Shown here piece by piece: positions 28,998 through 36,967 of a stretch of 64,000 bases of DNA (position 1 is the stretch's first letter; each line of letters begins with the position of its first letter). Source of the DNA: Cohnella luojiensis (GTDB lineage: Bacteria; Bacillota; Bacilli; Paenibacillales; Paenibacillaceae). The notes under the pieces were generated by a model that saw only the letters and a program-made list of their open reading frames with translations, was not told where the DNA came from and searched no databases. The DNA lies in NCBI RefSeq assembly GCF_004564235.1, contig NZ_SOMN01000002.1:124001-188000 (forward strand), read 5' to 3'. Position numbers and translations under genes: made by a program.

Positions 28998-29600
28998 ATG
29001 CCTTCCGCTGCAACGCAACTCGTTCTCGCATCCGCTTCGCCCCGCAGGCAAGAACTCATCGCCCTGTTGGGCCTTCCCATCCGAATATTGCCGAGCCACG
29101 TCGAGGAAGACACGCCGGAAGATTGGACTCCCTCGCAAATCGTGGAGGGGCTGTCCTTGCGCAAGGCGCTCGCCGTTAAGGAAAAGCTAACTAATCCGGC
29201 GGATGTATCGTCTATTATCGTAGGCAGCGATACCATTGTCGTGTTGAATGGAAAAGTGATGGGAAAGCCTAGAGATGAGCATGAAGCCCGGCTGATGCTG
29301 GAACAGTTATCCGGCAACACTCACGAGGTATTTACCGGAGTCACCTGCGTGCGGATATCGGACGCGAAGACGGTTACCTCCCATCGGGTAACTAAGGTGA
29401 GGATGAGAAGTCTATCGGCGGAGCAGATCTCCCGTTACGTCGATACCGGCGAGCCGATGGACAAGGCCGGCGCTTACGGTATTCAGGAAATCGGTTCATT
29501 GCTGATCGAGTCTATCGAAGGCTGTTACTTCAATGTCGTCGGTTTGCCGGTTTCTCTGCTTGCAGTCCAGCTGGAGCAATTCGATATTAAGATACCCTGA
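28998..29600 (+). CDS. maf: Maf-family nucleotide pyrophosphatase
   Basis: A 200-aa house-cleaning pyrophosphatase acting on dTTP/UTP and modified nucleotides; overproduction blocks septation in B. subtilis. The family signature LASASPRRQELIALLG is at residues 11-26 and the catalytic acid in GSDTIVVLNGKVMGKPRD, with the EVFTGVTC block after it. Length is normal. It is followed by radC, the Bacillus order. Confidence 0.94.
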   Translation: MPSAATQLVLASASPRRQELIALLGLPIRILPSHVEEDTPEDWTPSQIVEGLSLRKALAVKEKLTNPADVSSIIVGSDTIVVLNGKVMGKPRDEHEARLMLEQLSGNTHEVFTGVTCVRISDAKTVTSHRVTKVRMRSLSAEQISRYVDTGEPMDKAGAYGIQEIGSLLIESIEGCYFNVVGLPVSLLAVQLEQFDIKIP

Positions 29601-29652
29601 ACGATCAAGCCATTCCCGCGGCCGACGCGGCATTTGAAGGCAGGTTCTATCA

Positions 29653-30342
29653 TTGGAGCAACGATCCTTCCGATTACGCGAAATCCCTTCCCAGGAACGT
29701 CCGCGGGAGCGCATGCAGCAGCACGGAGCCGAGGCGCTAAGCCATGCGGAACTGCTGGCTATCCTGCTGCGAACAGGTTCAACGAACGAGTCTGCCATCC
29801 ACCTTGCGCAACGTATTCTCAATGAATGCGGAGGCCTAAGCAGACTGGCCGAGAGCAAGTGGGAGGAATTGACGCACATTCATGGGATCGGTCCCGCGAA
29901 GGCGCTGCAGTTGCAAGCTTCCATTGAACTCGGGCGCAGGGTTGCCCGTTCTAAATTGCCCGAGACGGTGAAAATTACTTGCCCGCAGGACGCGGCGGAT
30001 CTTCTGATGGAAGAGCTCAGGCATCATCGGGAGGAGCACTTCGTTTGCTTATTCCTCAATACCAAGAATCAGGTTATCGGTCGTCAAACATTGTCTATCG
30101 GCAGCTTAAACGCTTCTATCGTGCATCCCAGGGAAGTGTTCAAAGCGGCAATAAGGCGGAGCAGCGCATCTATTTTGTGCGCGCACAATCACCCCAGCGG
30201 CGATCCGACGCCCAGTCCGGAAGATATCCAGCTGACCAAGAGACTTGGAGAGGCCGGACAATTGATCGGAATCGAGCTGTTGGATCATTTGGTAATAGGT
30301 GACAATCGCTTTATTAGTTTGAAGGAGATGGGTTGCTTGTAA
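29653..30342 (+). CDS. radC: RadC-type JAB-domain protein
   Basis: A 229-aa UPF0758/RadC family member. The N-terminal helix-hairpin-helix-like part (THIHGIGPAKALQLQASIELG) precedes an MPN/JAB domain with metal motif CAHNHPSGDPTPSPED. The biochemical role is unsettled; early claims for DNA repair are not supported in several species. The start codon is TTG at 29653 with AAGGCAGG upstream; this is weaker than for the neighbours. Its last 24 bases hold part of a candidate mreB promoter. Confidence 0.92.
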   Translation: MEQRSFRLREIPSQERPRERMQQHGAEALSHAELLAILLRTGSTNESAIHLAQRILNECGGLSRLAESKWEELTHIHGIGPAKALQLQASIELGRRVARSKLPETVKITCPQDAADLLMEELRHHREEHFVCLFLNTKNQVIGRQTLSIGSLNASIVHPREVFKAAIRRSSASILCAHNHPSGDPTPSPEDIQLTKRLGEAGQLIGIELLDHLVIGDNRFISLKEMGCL

Positions 30343-30348
30343 TATAAT
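30319..30348 (+). promoter_or_regulatory. candidate SigA promoter of mreB
   Basis: TTGAAG (30319-30324), an 18-bp spacer and a perfect TATAAT (30343-30348), at the end of radC and 79 bp before mreB. Confidence 0.5.
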
Positions 30349-30426
30349 AATATGGATTGTCCCGACGATTGGTACGTCGTTTACGGCGTCAACAAAACAG
30401 TCGCGGTCGAAGCAGGAGGTAGCGGA

Positions 30427-31458
30427 ATGCTAGGAGGATTTACAAGAGATTTAGGCATCGATCTAGGAACGGCTAACACGTTGGTATATGTCAAAGGAAG
30501 AGGAATCGTCGTTAGGGAGCCGTCGGTGGTTGCCCTTCGTACCGATACAAAGAAAATCGAGGCCGTTGGCTCTGATGCGAAAAAAATGATAGGCCGTACG
30601 CCGGGAAATATCATTGCTATTCGTCCCATGAAAGACGGCGTTATCGCGGACTTCGAGACGACGGCCACGATGATCAAGTATTTCATCCGTCAAGCCCAGA
30701 AGCCTCGGACGATGTTTCCTCGTCATCCGAATGTGATGGTGTGCGTCCCTTCCGGTATCACGGCGGTAGAAAAGCGCGCGGTCGAGGATGCGACGAAGCA
30801 AGCAGGAGCTCGCGAGGCTTATATTATAGAAGAGCCATTCGCAGCCGCTATTGGAGCTGACTTGCCGGTATGGGAGCCGACCGGAAGCATGGTCGTCGAC
30901 ATTGGTGGCGGAACGACGGAAGTAGCGGTCATCTCGCTCGGAGGAATCGTGACGAGCAAATCGATCCGCATAGCGGGAGATGAGATGGATGACGCGATCA
31001 TCGCGTACATAAAACGCTTGTACAACCTGATGATCGGCGAGAGAACTTCCGAACAGCTCAAGATGGAGATCGGCTCGGCCACGCCGCTTGATAAAGTGGA
31101 ATCCATCGAGATTCGCGGCCGCGACCTCGTCTCGGGTCTGCCTAAAACGCTGGCGATTACTTCCGATGAAATTACCGAAGCGCTGTCCGATACCGTTAAT
31201 TCGATTATCGATGCCGTCAAGGTGACGTTGGAGAAATGTCCTCCCGAGCTATCGGCGGATATTATGGATCGCGGTATCGTATTAACGGGCGGAGGCGCGC
31301 TGCTTCGCAATCTGGACAAGATGCTTACTCGAGAGACGGGAATGCCCGTACTGGTTGCCGAGAACCCGCTGGATTGCGTTGCGATCGGGACGGGGAGGGC
31401 GCTCGAGAACATTCACCTCTTTAAGTCCAAAGGCGGAGCTTCCCGATCCAGCCGCTAA
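30427..31458 (+). CDS. mreB: Rod-shape-determining actin homologue MreB
   Basis: A 343-aa bacterial actin that organises lateral wall synthesis at the membrane. The phosphate-1 motif is [17 protein letters not shown], phosphate-2 [19 protein letters not shown] and the adenosine motif [14 protein letters not shown]. The frame is open 25 codons upstream, but the ATG at 30427 has AGGAGG seven bases before it and gives the standard N-terminus [14 protein letters not shown]. It heads the mreBCD-minCD group. Confidence 0.96.
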   Translation: MLGGFTRDLGIDLGTANTLVYVKGRGIVVREPSVVALRTDTKKIEAVGSDAKKMIGRTPGNIIAIRPMKDGVIADFETTATMIKYFIRQAQKPRTMFPRHPNVMVCVPSGITAVEKRAVEDATKQAGAREAYIIEEPFAAAIGADLPVWEPTGSMVVDIGGGTTEVAVISLGGIVTSKSIRIAGDEMDDAIIAYIKRLYNLMIGERTSEQLKMEIGSATPLDKVESIEIRGRDLVSGLPKTLAITSDEITEALSDTVNSIIDAVKVTLEKCPPELSADIMDRGIVLTGGGALLRNLDKMLTRETGMPVLVAENPLDCVAIGTGRALENIHLFKSKGGASRSSR

Positions 31459-31467
31459 TTTTATAAC

Positions 31468-31507
31468 GATTCAGCAAGGATTAGATTTGTCGATCCTAAT
31501 CTGAATC
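31468..31507 (+). other. Hairpin between mreB and mreC
   Basis: GATTCAG (31468-31474) pairs with CTGAATC (31501-31507), and ATTAG (31480-31484) with CTAAT (31496-31500). No T-run follows, so this is not a standard terminator; it may be an RNA processing or stability element. Confidence 0.5.
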
Positions 31508-31531
31508 AATGATTACAGGGCGGGAAAGCAG

Positions 31532-32401
31532 GTGAGCGGGATTTTTCGATTAATGCGCAACAAACGGTTGTTCATTCTCATGATCGGGCTTATTTTATTC
31601 ATAGCCCTCATGGGATTCACCTTAGGCCGGACTCGCTTGACTTGGCCCGAGAAATTCATTAACGATGCCTTTGGGACTGTGCAAGGAGCTTTGTACCGGC
31701 CGGTCGGAGCGGTCGCGGATTTTTTCCGCGACCTCGACCGGCTTTCCGACGTGTATAAGGAAAATGAACAGCTTCGTCAAACCGTTGCCCAATACACGCA
31801 GGATCAGATCAAGTTTAATTTACTGGAAGCCGATAATAAGCGGCTTCAAGAGGAACTGAATTTTACCGAGCATCAGAAGAACATGGACAATTATCGTTAC
31901 CTGATCGCTCAAGTCGTCGGAAGCACTTCTAATCCTTATGAGAAAACCATTACGATCAACCTTGGATCCCGAGACGGCGTTAAGCCCCAGATGGCAGTCA
32001 GGTCCGTGGACGGATTGGTCGGGCTCGTCAGCAAGGTGAAGAACTTTACATCTACCGTTACCTTGGTTACGGACTTGGATCCTAACTCTTCCAGGGGGAC
32101 TCCCGTTTCGGCAACTTTCTTGGGGAAGCCCGATTCTTTCGGAATCATAGAATATGACGATGAGACCGGTACCCTGCAAATGACCAAAATCGATGAGCGC
32201 GACAAGCCCGATGTCGGTGACAAGGTAATTACGTCCGGTTTGGGGAGCTTGTTCCCCAAAGGAATCATAGTCGGCACCGTAAAGAGCAGCCAAGTTGGCG
32301 ATTTCGGATTGACTTATACGGCTATTATTGAACCTGCGGCCAAGTTCGACCATCTGAGAGAAGTGTTCATCGTTGTCGTTCCAGAGGTGGAAGAGCCGTG
32401 A
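31532..32401 (+). CDS. mreC: Rod-shape-determining protein MreC
   Basis: A 289-aa single-pass protein of the elongation complex. The membrane segment is near residues 11-27 (RLFILMIGLILFIALMGFTL), a coiled coil lies near 65-110 (VYKENEQLRQTVAQYTQDQI) and the beta-barrel domain follows (NPYEKTITINLGSRDGVKPQMAV). The start codon is GTG at 31532 with only a modest RBS (GGGAAAG, 31522-31528). The stop overlaps the mreD start by four bases (GTGA), showing translational coupling. Confidence 0.93.
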   Translation: MSGIFRLMRNKRLFILMIGLILFIALMGFTLGRTRLTWPEKFINDAFGTVQGALYRPVGAVADFFRDLDRLSDVYKENEQLRQTVAQYTQDQIKFNLLEADNKRLQEELNFTEHQKNMDNYRYLIAQVVGSTSNPYEKTITINLGSRDGVKPQMAVRSVDGLVGLVSKVKNFTSTVTLVTDLDPNSSRGTPVSATFLGKPDSFGIIEYDDETGTLQMTKIDERDKPDVGDKVITSGLGSLFPKGIIVGTVKSSQVGDFGLTYTAIIEPAAKFDHLREVFIVVVPEVEEP

Positions 32402-32928
32402 AAATGCGTATCAACTGGGTGATCCTGTGTGCGCTAACGCTTCTGGTCATTGAGAATTCGGTTATTCCTTGGCTTGTGCCTCCCGGATGGAGCGATCGGT
32501 TACTCCCGCACTTATGCTTTATCATGACTTTATTCGTTGCCGGGTTTGCCGGACGTCATACCGCTTTTCTTATTGGTCTCGGTCTAGGATTGCTGCAGGA
32601 CTTATTGGCATACGGGCACTTAATCGGTCCATACGGATTCGGAATGGGACTCATCGGATATTTGGCCGGATTAACGGCGGAGCGTAAAAGCTTCACGATC
32701 GGCTTCTTCGTATGGATCGTGCTCATCGGCGGATTAATGCTAGATTCTATCATCTACTTCATCTACAAGTTATTCCGGCTAACCGATTTGCAATTCGCTC
32801 AGGTGTTCTACTGGCAGGTGGCTCCGACGGCAATACTTCAGCTTTTTATCGCACTCCTTTTGTATGTTCCAGTTCGCCGCTTCCTGGTTAAGCCTTCGCA
32901 TTCCTCCGGAGATGACAGTCCGGAATGA
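32398..32928 (+). CDS. mreD: Rod-shape-determining protein MreD
   Basis: A 176-aa polytopic membrane protein with five to six hydrophobic helices, including FAGRHTAFLIGLGLGLLQDLLAYG, the usual MreD core. It works with MreC and RodA/PBP2 in cylinder wall synthesis. The GTG at 32398 overlaps the mreC stop and has AGAGGTGG eight bases upstream; an ATG at 32404 is possible. Confidence 0.9.
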   Translation: MKMRINWVILCALTLLVIENSVIPWLVPPGWSDRLLPHLCFIMTLFVAGFAGRHTAFLIGLGLGLLQDLLAYGHLIGPYGFGMGLIGYLAGLTAERKSFTIGFFVWIVLIGGLMLDSIIYFIYKLFRLTDLQFAQVFYWQVAPTAILQLFIALLLYVPVRRFLVKPSHSSGDDSPE

Positions 32929-32997
32929 TTCGGGTTTAACCCGGCATAAATGTCGATTGCCGTTAAAGGATGGCACCGTTTATGCTCGACAGGCAGG

Positions 32998-33021
32998 AAT
33001 TCGGCTTCCCCAAGCCGAATT
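32998..33021 (+). other. Perfect hairpin between mreD and minC
   Basis: AATTCGGCTT (32998-33007) pairs perfectly with AAGCCGAATT (33012-33021) around a CCCC loop, about 15 bases before the minC RBS. There is no T-run after it. Confidence 0.7.
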
Positions 33022-33050
33022 TCAAATACCGTAGGGAGGAGCGGACAACA

Positions 33051-33713
33051 GTGACCGGCAAATCAAACGTTACGATCAAAGGAATCAAGGAAGGCCTTGT
33101 TTTTCTTCTCGACGACCAATGCGACTTCGTCGCTCTCTTAGACGAACTGAATGCGAAGCTGGACAAGCACGTTCAACAGTTCACCGGCCCCATCGTTCAT
33201 ATTTTCATTAAGCTAGGCTCCAGGCAATTGGAAGAAGAGGACAAGGAACGAATTCGTTCCATCCTTCGCAGACAAGGCAACTTGCTTATTCAATCTATTG
33301 AAAGCGATCCGCTCGAAGTTGATCCGAATCTTAAGATTATTCCTAGTTTACATACGATGTCCGGCATTATCCGATCAGGCCAGACGGTGGAATATAGCGG
33401 CCACCTGCTGCTGCTCGGGGACGTCAATCCCGGAGGCACGATTAAGTGCACGGGAGACGTGTATGTATTAGGCGCGCTGAGAGGGACCGTTCATGCTGGG
33501 GTGGAGGGCGACGAACAGGCGATTATCGCGGCTTCCTTAATGAAACCGACCCAGCTTCGCATCGCGGATGTCATTAGCCGTCCGCCCGATGAATGGACAT
33601 CCGCGGAGCCGTGGATGGAGTATGCGTTTCTACGAGAAGGTACGATGGCTATCGACAAAATGACGAGCCTAAGCCGTCAACGCAAGGAAGTCATGCAGTT
33701 CAAAGGAGTGTAG
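33051..33713 (+). CDS. minC: Septum-site-determining protein MinC
   Basis: A 220-aa FtsZ assembly inhibitor directed by MinD. The N-terminal domain begins VTIKGIKEGLVFLLDDQCDF; the C-terminal beta-helix domain has the glycine-rich turns HSGHLLLLGDVNPGGTIKCTGDVYVLGALRGTVHAG pattern, seen here in split form from about 125 to 165. The start is set at the GTG at 33051 behind GGGAGGAG; the frame is open upstream (to 32970), but that stretch contains the hairpin and has no RBS. Length is close to B. subtilis MinC (226). Confidence 0.92.
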   Translation: MTGKSNVTIKGIKEGLVFLLDDQCDFVALLDELNAKLDKHVQQFTGPIVHIFIKLGSRQLEEEDKERIRSILRRQGNLLIQSIESDPLEVDPNLKIIPSLHTMSGIIRSGQTVEYSGHLLLLGDVNPGGTIKCTGDVYVLGALRGTVHAGVEGDEQAIIAASLMKPTQLRIADVISRPPDEWTSAEPWMEYAFLREGTMAIDKMTSLSRQRKEVMQFKGV

Positions 33714-33717
33714 AAGC

Positions 33718-34512
33718 ATGGGAGAAGCGATCGTTGTCACCTCGGGTAAGGGCGGAGTCGGTAAAACGACGACGTCGGCTAATTTAGGAACGGCTTTGGC
33801 GATTATGGGGAAAAAAGTATGCATGGTAGATACCGACATCGGCTTGCGTAACCTCGATGTCGTAATGGGGCTGGAGAATCGGATCGTCTATGATCTTATC
33901 GACGTTGCCGAAGGACGCTGCAGGGTTAACCAAGCACTCATAAAGGATAAACGCTTCGACGAGCTGTATATGCTTCCGGCCGCCCAGACGAAGGATAAGA
34001 ACGATATTTCTCCGGATCAGGTACGTCAGATTATCGAAAGCTTAAAGCCGGACTTCGATTATATCATTATCGATTGTCCTGCCGGGATCGAGCAAGGATT
34101 CCGCAATGCGATTGCCGGCGCTTCTCAAGCTATCGTAGTCACCACGCCGGAGAATGCCGCGGTTCGTGACGCGGATCGCGTAATCGGGTTGCTCGAGAAG
34201 AGCAATTTCCCCTCTCCCAAGCTGATCATTAACCGTATTCGTCCGAACATGATGAGAAGCGGAGACATGCTTGAGATCGAAGACATCTGCCAAGTGCTTG
34301 CCATAGATTTGATCGGAATCGTTCCGGACGACGAGTTTGTGATCAAAGCGGCGAATTCAGGCGAGCCGACGGTAATGAACGTGAATTCTCGGGCGGCTAT
34401 AGCCTACCGCAACATTGCTAGGCGCATCTTGGGAGAGACGGTACCTCTGTCGCAATTGGAAGAGAAAGCTGGAATGTTTCGCAAAGTAAAGAAGTTTCTG
34501 GGAATGGGATGA
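33718..34512 (+). CDS. minD: Septum-site-determining ATPase MinD
   Basis: A 264-aa ParA/MinD ATPase that binds the membrane and recruits MinC. The deviant Walker A TSGKGGVGKTTTSANLG is at residues 7-23, DTDIGLRNLD follows, and the switch region has IDCPAGIE. The C-terminal amphipathic helix (MFRKVKKFLGMG) is the membrane-targeting sequence. It is 4 bp after minC, with AAAGGAG upstream. Confidence 0.96.
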   Translation: MGEAIVVTSGKGGVGKTTTSANLGTALAIMGKKVCMVDTDIGLRNLDVVMGLENRIVYDLIDVAEGRCRVNQALIKDKRFDELYMLPAAQTKDKNDISPDQVRQIIESLKPDFDYIIIDCPAGIEQGFRNAIAGASQAIVVTTPENAAVRDADRVIGLLEKSNFPSPKLIINRIRPNMMRSGDMLEIEDICQVLAIDLIGIVPDDEFVIKAANSGEPTVMNVNSRAAIAYRNIARRILGETVPLSQLEEKAGMFRKVKKFLGMG

Positions 34513-34519
34513 TCGGAGC

Positions 34520-35665
34520 TTGCTAAACCGATTGAAGAAAATGGATTGGATGATGATGATTATCCTCGTGATGTTTATGGGGATAAGCACGATTCTGGTA
34601 CGCAGCGCGACGTATAATAATCCCTTGTATCCGGATAACGACATAAAGACGCTGATCTTCTATGGACTCGGATTCTTCGTCGTCATTCTGGGAACGATCG
34701 TGGATTACCGTCTGATATTAAAAGTCTGGTATGTATGGTATGCCATTGGTTTGATCTTGCTCGTGTTGGTTTATTTCCTGGCGGGAGAAACGAACGGAGC
34801 GCGAGGCTGGTTTAATCTGGGTTTATTTTCCTTCCAACCGGCGGAGATGATAAAGCTTTTTCTGATCATTGCGATAGCGGCGTTGCTGGGAAGAAGGCAA
34901 GGCGACCCGCTCCGAATGCGCAGCGACGTGATGATCGTTGCCTTTATTGCTTTCGTGCCCTTTGTATTGGTTATGATCCAGCCCGATCTGGGGAATGCGA
35001 TCATATATATTTTTATCGTCCTTGGAATGCTCTGGATTGGAAACGTTCGCTATACGTATGTCCTGATCGGTCTTGCTGTCGTCGTGGGCGGGCTGATGCT
35101 TTTCGTTACGTTGTTCAATACGTACAACACGGAAATCCAAGATTATTTGGATAAACACGATAAGGTTCACTGGTACGAGCGGATTAACACGTACATTCAT
35201 CCGGAGGAAGCGTCGGCGGATGACCGCAGGCAATCCGAGAACGCTATGATCGCCATCGGCTCGGGCGGGCTTGCAGGAGACGGCTACTTGCAAGGCGATT
35301 CCAAAAATCGTAGATTCATTCCGTACACCTATTCGGATTCCATCTTCGTCGTTATCGGCGAGGAGTTCGGTTTTCAGGGCGCGGCCGTGCTGCTGCTTCT
35401 GTATTTCCTATTTATTTACCGAATGATCTTGATCGCTTATCAATGTTATGACCTGCGAGGCTCGTTTATCATTATCGGGATCGCGTCCATGATGGTGTTC
35501 CAGATCTTCCAGAATATCGGGATGATGATCGGAATTATGCCGATTACGGGTATTACCCTGCCGTTCATTAGCTATGGAGGTACTTCATTGTTGCTTAACA
35601 TGATGTCGATCGGATTGATTTTTAGTATTCGGGGGCATCAGGAGAAGTACCAAATGGACGCTTGA
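34520..35665 (+). CDS. rodA: RodA/FtsW/SpoVE-family SEDS glycosyltransferase
   Basis: A 381-aa membrane peptidoglycan polymerase with about ten membrane helices. SEDS signatures are ARGWFNLGLFSFQPAEMIKL (with the catalytic-loop residues in WYERINTYIHPEEA) and the C-terminal block MPITGITLPFISYGGTSLLL. Its place after mreBCD-minCD points to RodA (elongation) rather than FtsW. The start is uncertain: TTG at 34520 has GGAG almost touching it; an ATG at 34541 would give a shorter N-terminus. A palindromic element with a T-run follows and may terminate it. Confidence 0.9.
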   Translation: MLNRLKKMDWMMMIILVMFMGISTILVRSATYNNPLYPDNDIKTLIFYGLGFFVVILGTIVDYRLILKVWYVWYAIGLILLVLVYFLAGETNGARGWFNLGLFSFQPAEMIKLFLIIAIAALLGRRQGDPLRMRSDVMIVAFIAFVPFVLVMIQPDLGNAIIYIFIVLGMLWIGNVRYTYVLIGLAVVVGGLMLFVTLFNTYNTEIQDYLDKHDKVHWYERINTYIHPEEASADDRRQSENAMIAIGSGGLAGDGYLQGDSKNRRFIPYTYSDSIFVVIGEEFGFQGAAVLLLLYFLFIYRMILIAYQCYDLRGSFIIIGIASMMVFQIFQNIGMMIGIMPITGITLPFISYGGTSLLLNMMSIGLIFSIRGHQEKYQMDA

Positions 35666-35689
35666 TTGCGAATATATGGGACTTGGGAC

Positions 35690-35797
35690 AAAGGTACCTC
35701 CTTCCAGCCGCTTGCTCTCCGCCCATTGCCTTGATGAGATTTAAGGGTGGCAATGGGCTCCAAGAGGCGGACGTAAACTCTTACAGGAGGTACCTTT
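35690..35797 (-). repeat. Palindromic intergenic element, copy 2 (family with 54603-54754)
   Basis: The outer stem AAAGGTACCTCC (35690-35701) pairs with GGAGGTACCTTT (35786-35797). The inner stem GCCCATTGCC (35721-35730) pairs with GGCAATGGGC (35749-35758). On the minus strand it carries GAGTTTACGTCCGCCT (35765-35780 complement), identical to the copy between queA and tgt. On the plus strand the outer stem ends in five T, so it could also terminate rodA transcription. Confidence 0.75.
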
Positions 35798-35860
35798 TTA
35801 CCCTAGCCTCCTTCAATATTCGCGAATAAGTGTTTTGGTAGGGGAGTAGGAAAGGCGAGA

Positions 35861-35889
35861 AGAACAGGTTCAATTGCCTGTTCTTTTTT
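35861..35889 (+). terminator. Rho-independent terminator upstream of spoIVFA
   Basis: AGAACAGG (35861-35868) pairs with CCTGTTCT (35877-35884), followed by six T. Confidence 0.82.
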
Positions 35890-35924
35890 GTTGGGGTCAA
35901 ACCCGGCTGTGGTTCTTACCAAAG

Positions 35925-35953
35925 GTCTAATCGCCGCTTGTCCGCCATAAGGT
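35925..35953 (+). promoter_or_regulatory. candidate sigma-E promoter of spoIVFA
   Basis: GTCTAAT (35925-35931), a 14-bp spacer and CATAAGGT (35946-35953), 31 bp before the gene. The spoIVF operon is sigma-E dependent in B. subtilis. The match to the -10 consensus is partial. Confidence 0.35.
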
Positions 35954-35983
35954 AATAGAGAAAGCGGACAAGGAGGGCTTGCG

Positions 35984-36967
35984 ATGCAAATACGGGATAA
36001 CGTTCGTGAGCGCAGGCGTGAGCGCATCGAGCAGCTGATCGGACAGCACGCGATGGAAGAGGCTAAGAATATGAATCCGGAGCCGACTTTAGGACAAAAC
36101 AAACTAATGGAAACAACCGCTGAAACGACACCTCGAAAGGGGCAAGTGACCGGGGAGGCGGCGCGCTTCGACACGACTACTCAATACCCTGCAGTGGAAG
36201 CATATGCCGGCGGCTTGGATCCAGAGCTTTGGTGGAGAGAGCGCGAGAAGCGGTTGAAGTCCGGACAAGTCGCGGGTTGGCAGGGGTTGAAAGGAATCCC
36301 TCCTTCTTCGACTGCGCGATTGGATAGCTATAGACCTGGTTTTGATTGGAACAAGCTGTTTCAAGGCTTTACGTTACGGCTCGCGATATCCGCGATAGCT
36401 TTCGCGGGAATATGGGGCTGGTTCAAGCTGGAAATGCCAGGGAGTACGGAAGCCCGCAGTTGGATGGTATCTTCGGTTACGCGCGATATGGATTTCCAAG
36501 CGATCGAAGCTTGGTATGGCGAAACCTTCGGGGGATCACCCTCTTTTTTTCCTTTTTATAAAGATGAGCCGGATACCCGGGAAGTGTCCGCCTTGCTAAA
36601 TCCCTCGGATACCGCGATACCGGTCCAAGGAACGCTAGTCCAAAATTATGCCGAGAATGGAGCTGGCGTTAAGGTGGCTGCTTCCGGCGGAAGCGACGTT
36701 TACGCGATTTATACGGGACTGGTACAGCAGGTAACTAAAGATCAAGATGGCGGAATTACAATTTTGGTCCAGCATCAGAACCATATCCTAACCGTATACG
36801 GTCATTTGGAGAAATCATCTGTAAAACCCAATGACTGGGTAGAGACGGGGCAGCAAATCGGTCAGCTCGGCGCAACGGTAGACGGACAGAGCGACGGAGT
36901 ACTTTATTTTGCCGTCCAACAGAACGGAAAATCGCTGAATCCCGCGGATGTGGTCGCTTTTGATTAG
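35984..36967 (+). CDS. spoIVFA: SpoIVFA-like membrane protein with degenerate LytM/M23 domain
   Basis: A 327-aa protein. The cytoplasmic N-terminal part has about 128 residues, then a membrane segment (LAISAIAFAGIWGWFKLEM, near 129-147) and a C-terminal M23/LytM-like domain. That domain keeps the fold signatures (VYGHLEKSSVKPNDWVETGQQIGQLG) but lacks most zinc-ligand residues, so it is probably not enzymatic. In B. subtilis SpoIVFA holds SpoIVFB and BofA in the forespore outer membrane and blocks pro-sigma-K processing until a forespore protease cuts it. The RBS AAGGAGGG precedes the ATG. It overlaps spoIVFB by 20 bp. Confidence 0.85.
   Translation: MQIRDNVRERRRERIEQLIGQHAMEEAKNMNPEPTLGQNKLMETTAETTPRKGQVTGEAARFDTTTQYPAVEAYAGGLDPELWWREREKRLKSGQVAGWQGLKGIPPSSTARLDSYRPGFDWNKLFQGFTLRLAISAIAFAGIWGWFKLEMPGSTEARSWMVSSVTRDMDFQAIEAWYGETFGGSPSFFPFYKDEPDTREVSALLNPSDTAIPVQGTLVQNYAENGAGVKVAASGGSDVYAIYTGLVQQVTKDQDGGITILVQHQNHILTVYGHLEKSSVKPNDWVETGQQIGQLGATVDGQSDGVLYFAVQQNGKSLNPADVVAFD

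Noticed and set aside
32970..33050. Longer N-terminus for MinC
   Set aside because: It runs through the perfect hairpin and lacks an RBS. The GTG at 33051 has GGGAGGAG and gives the usual MinC length.
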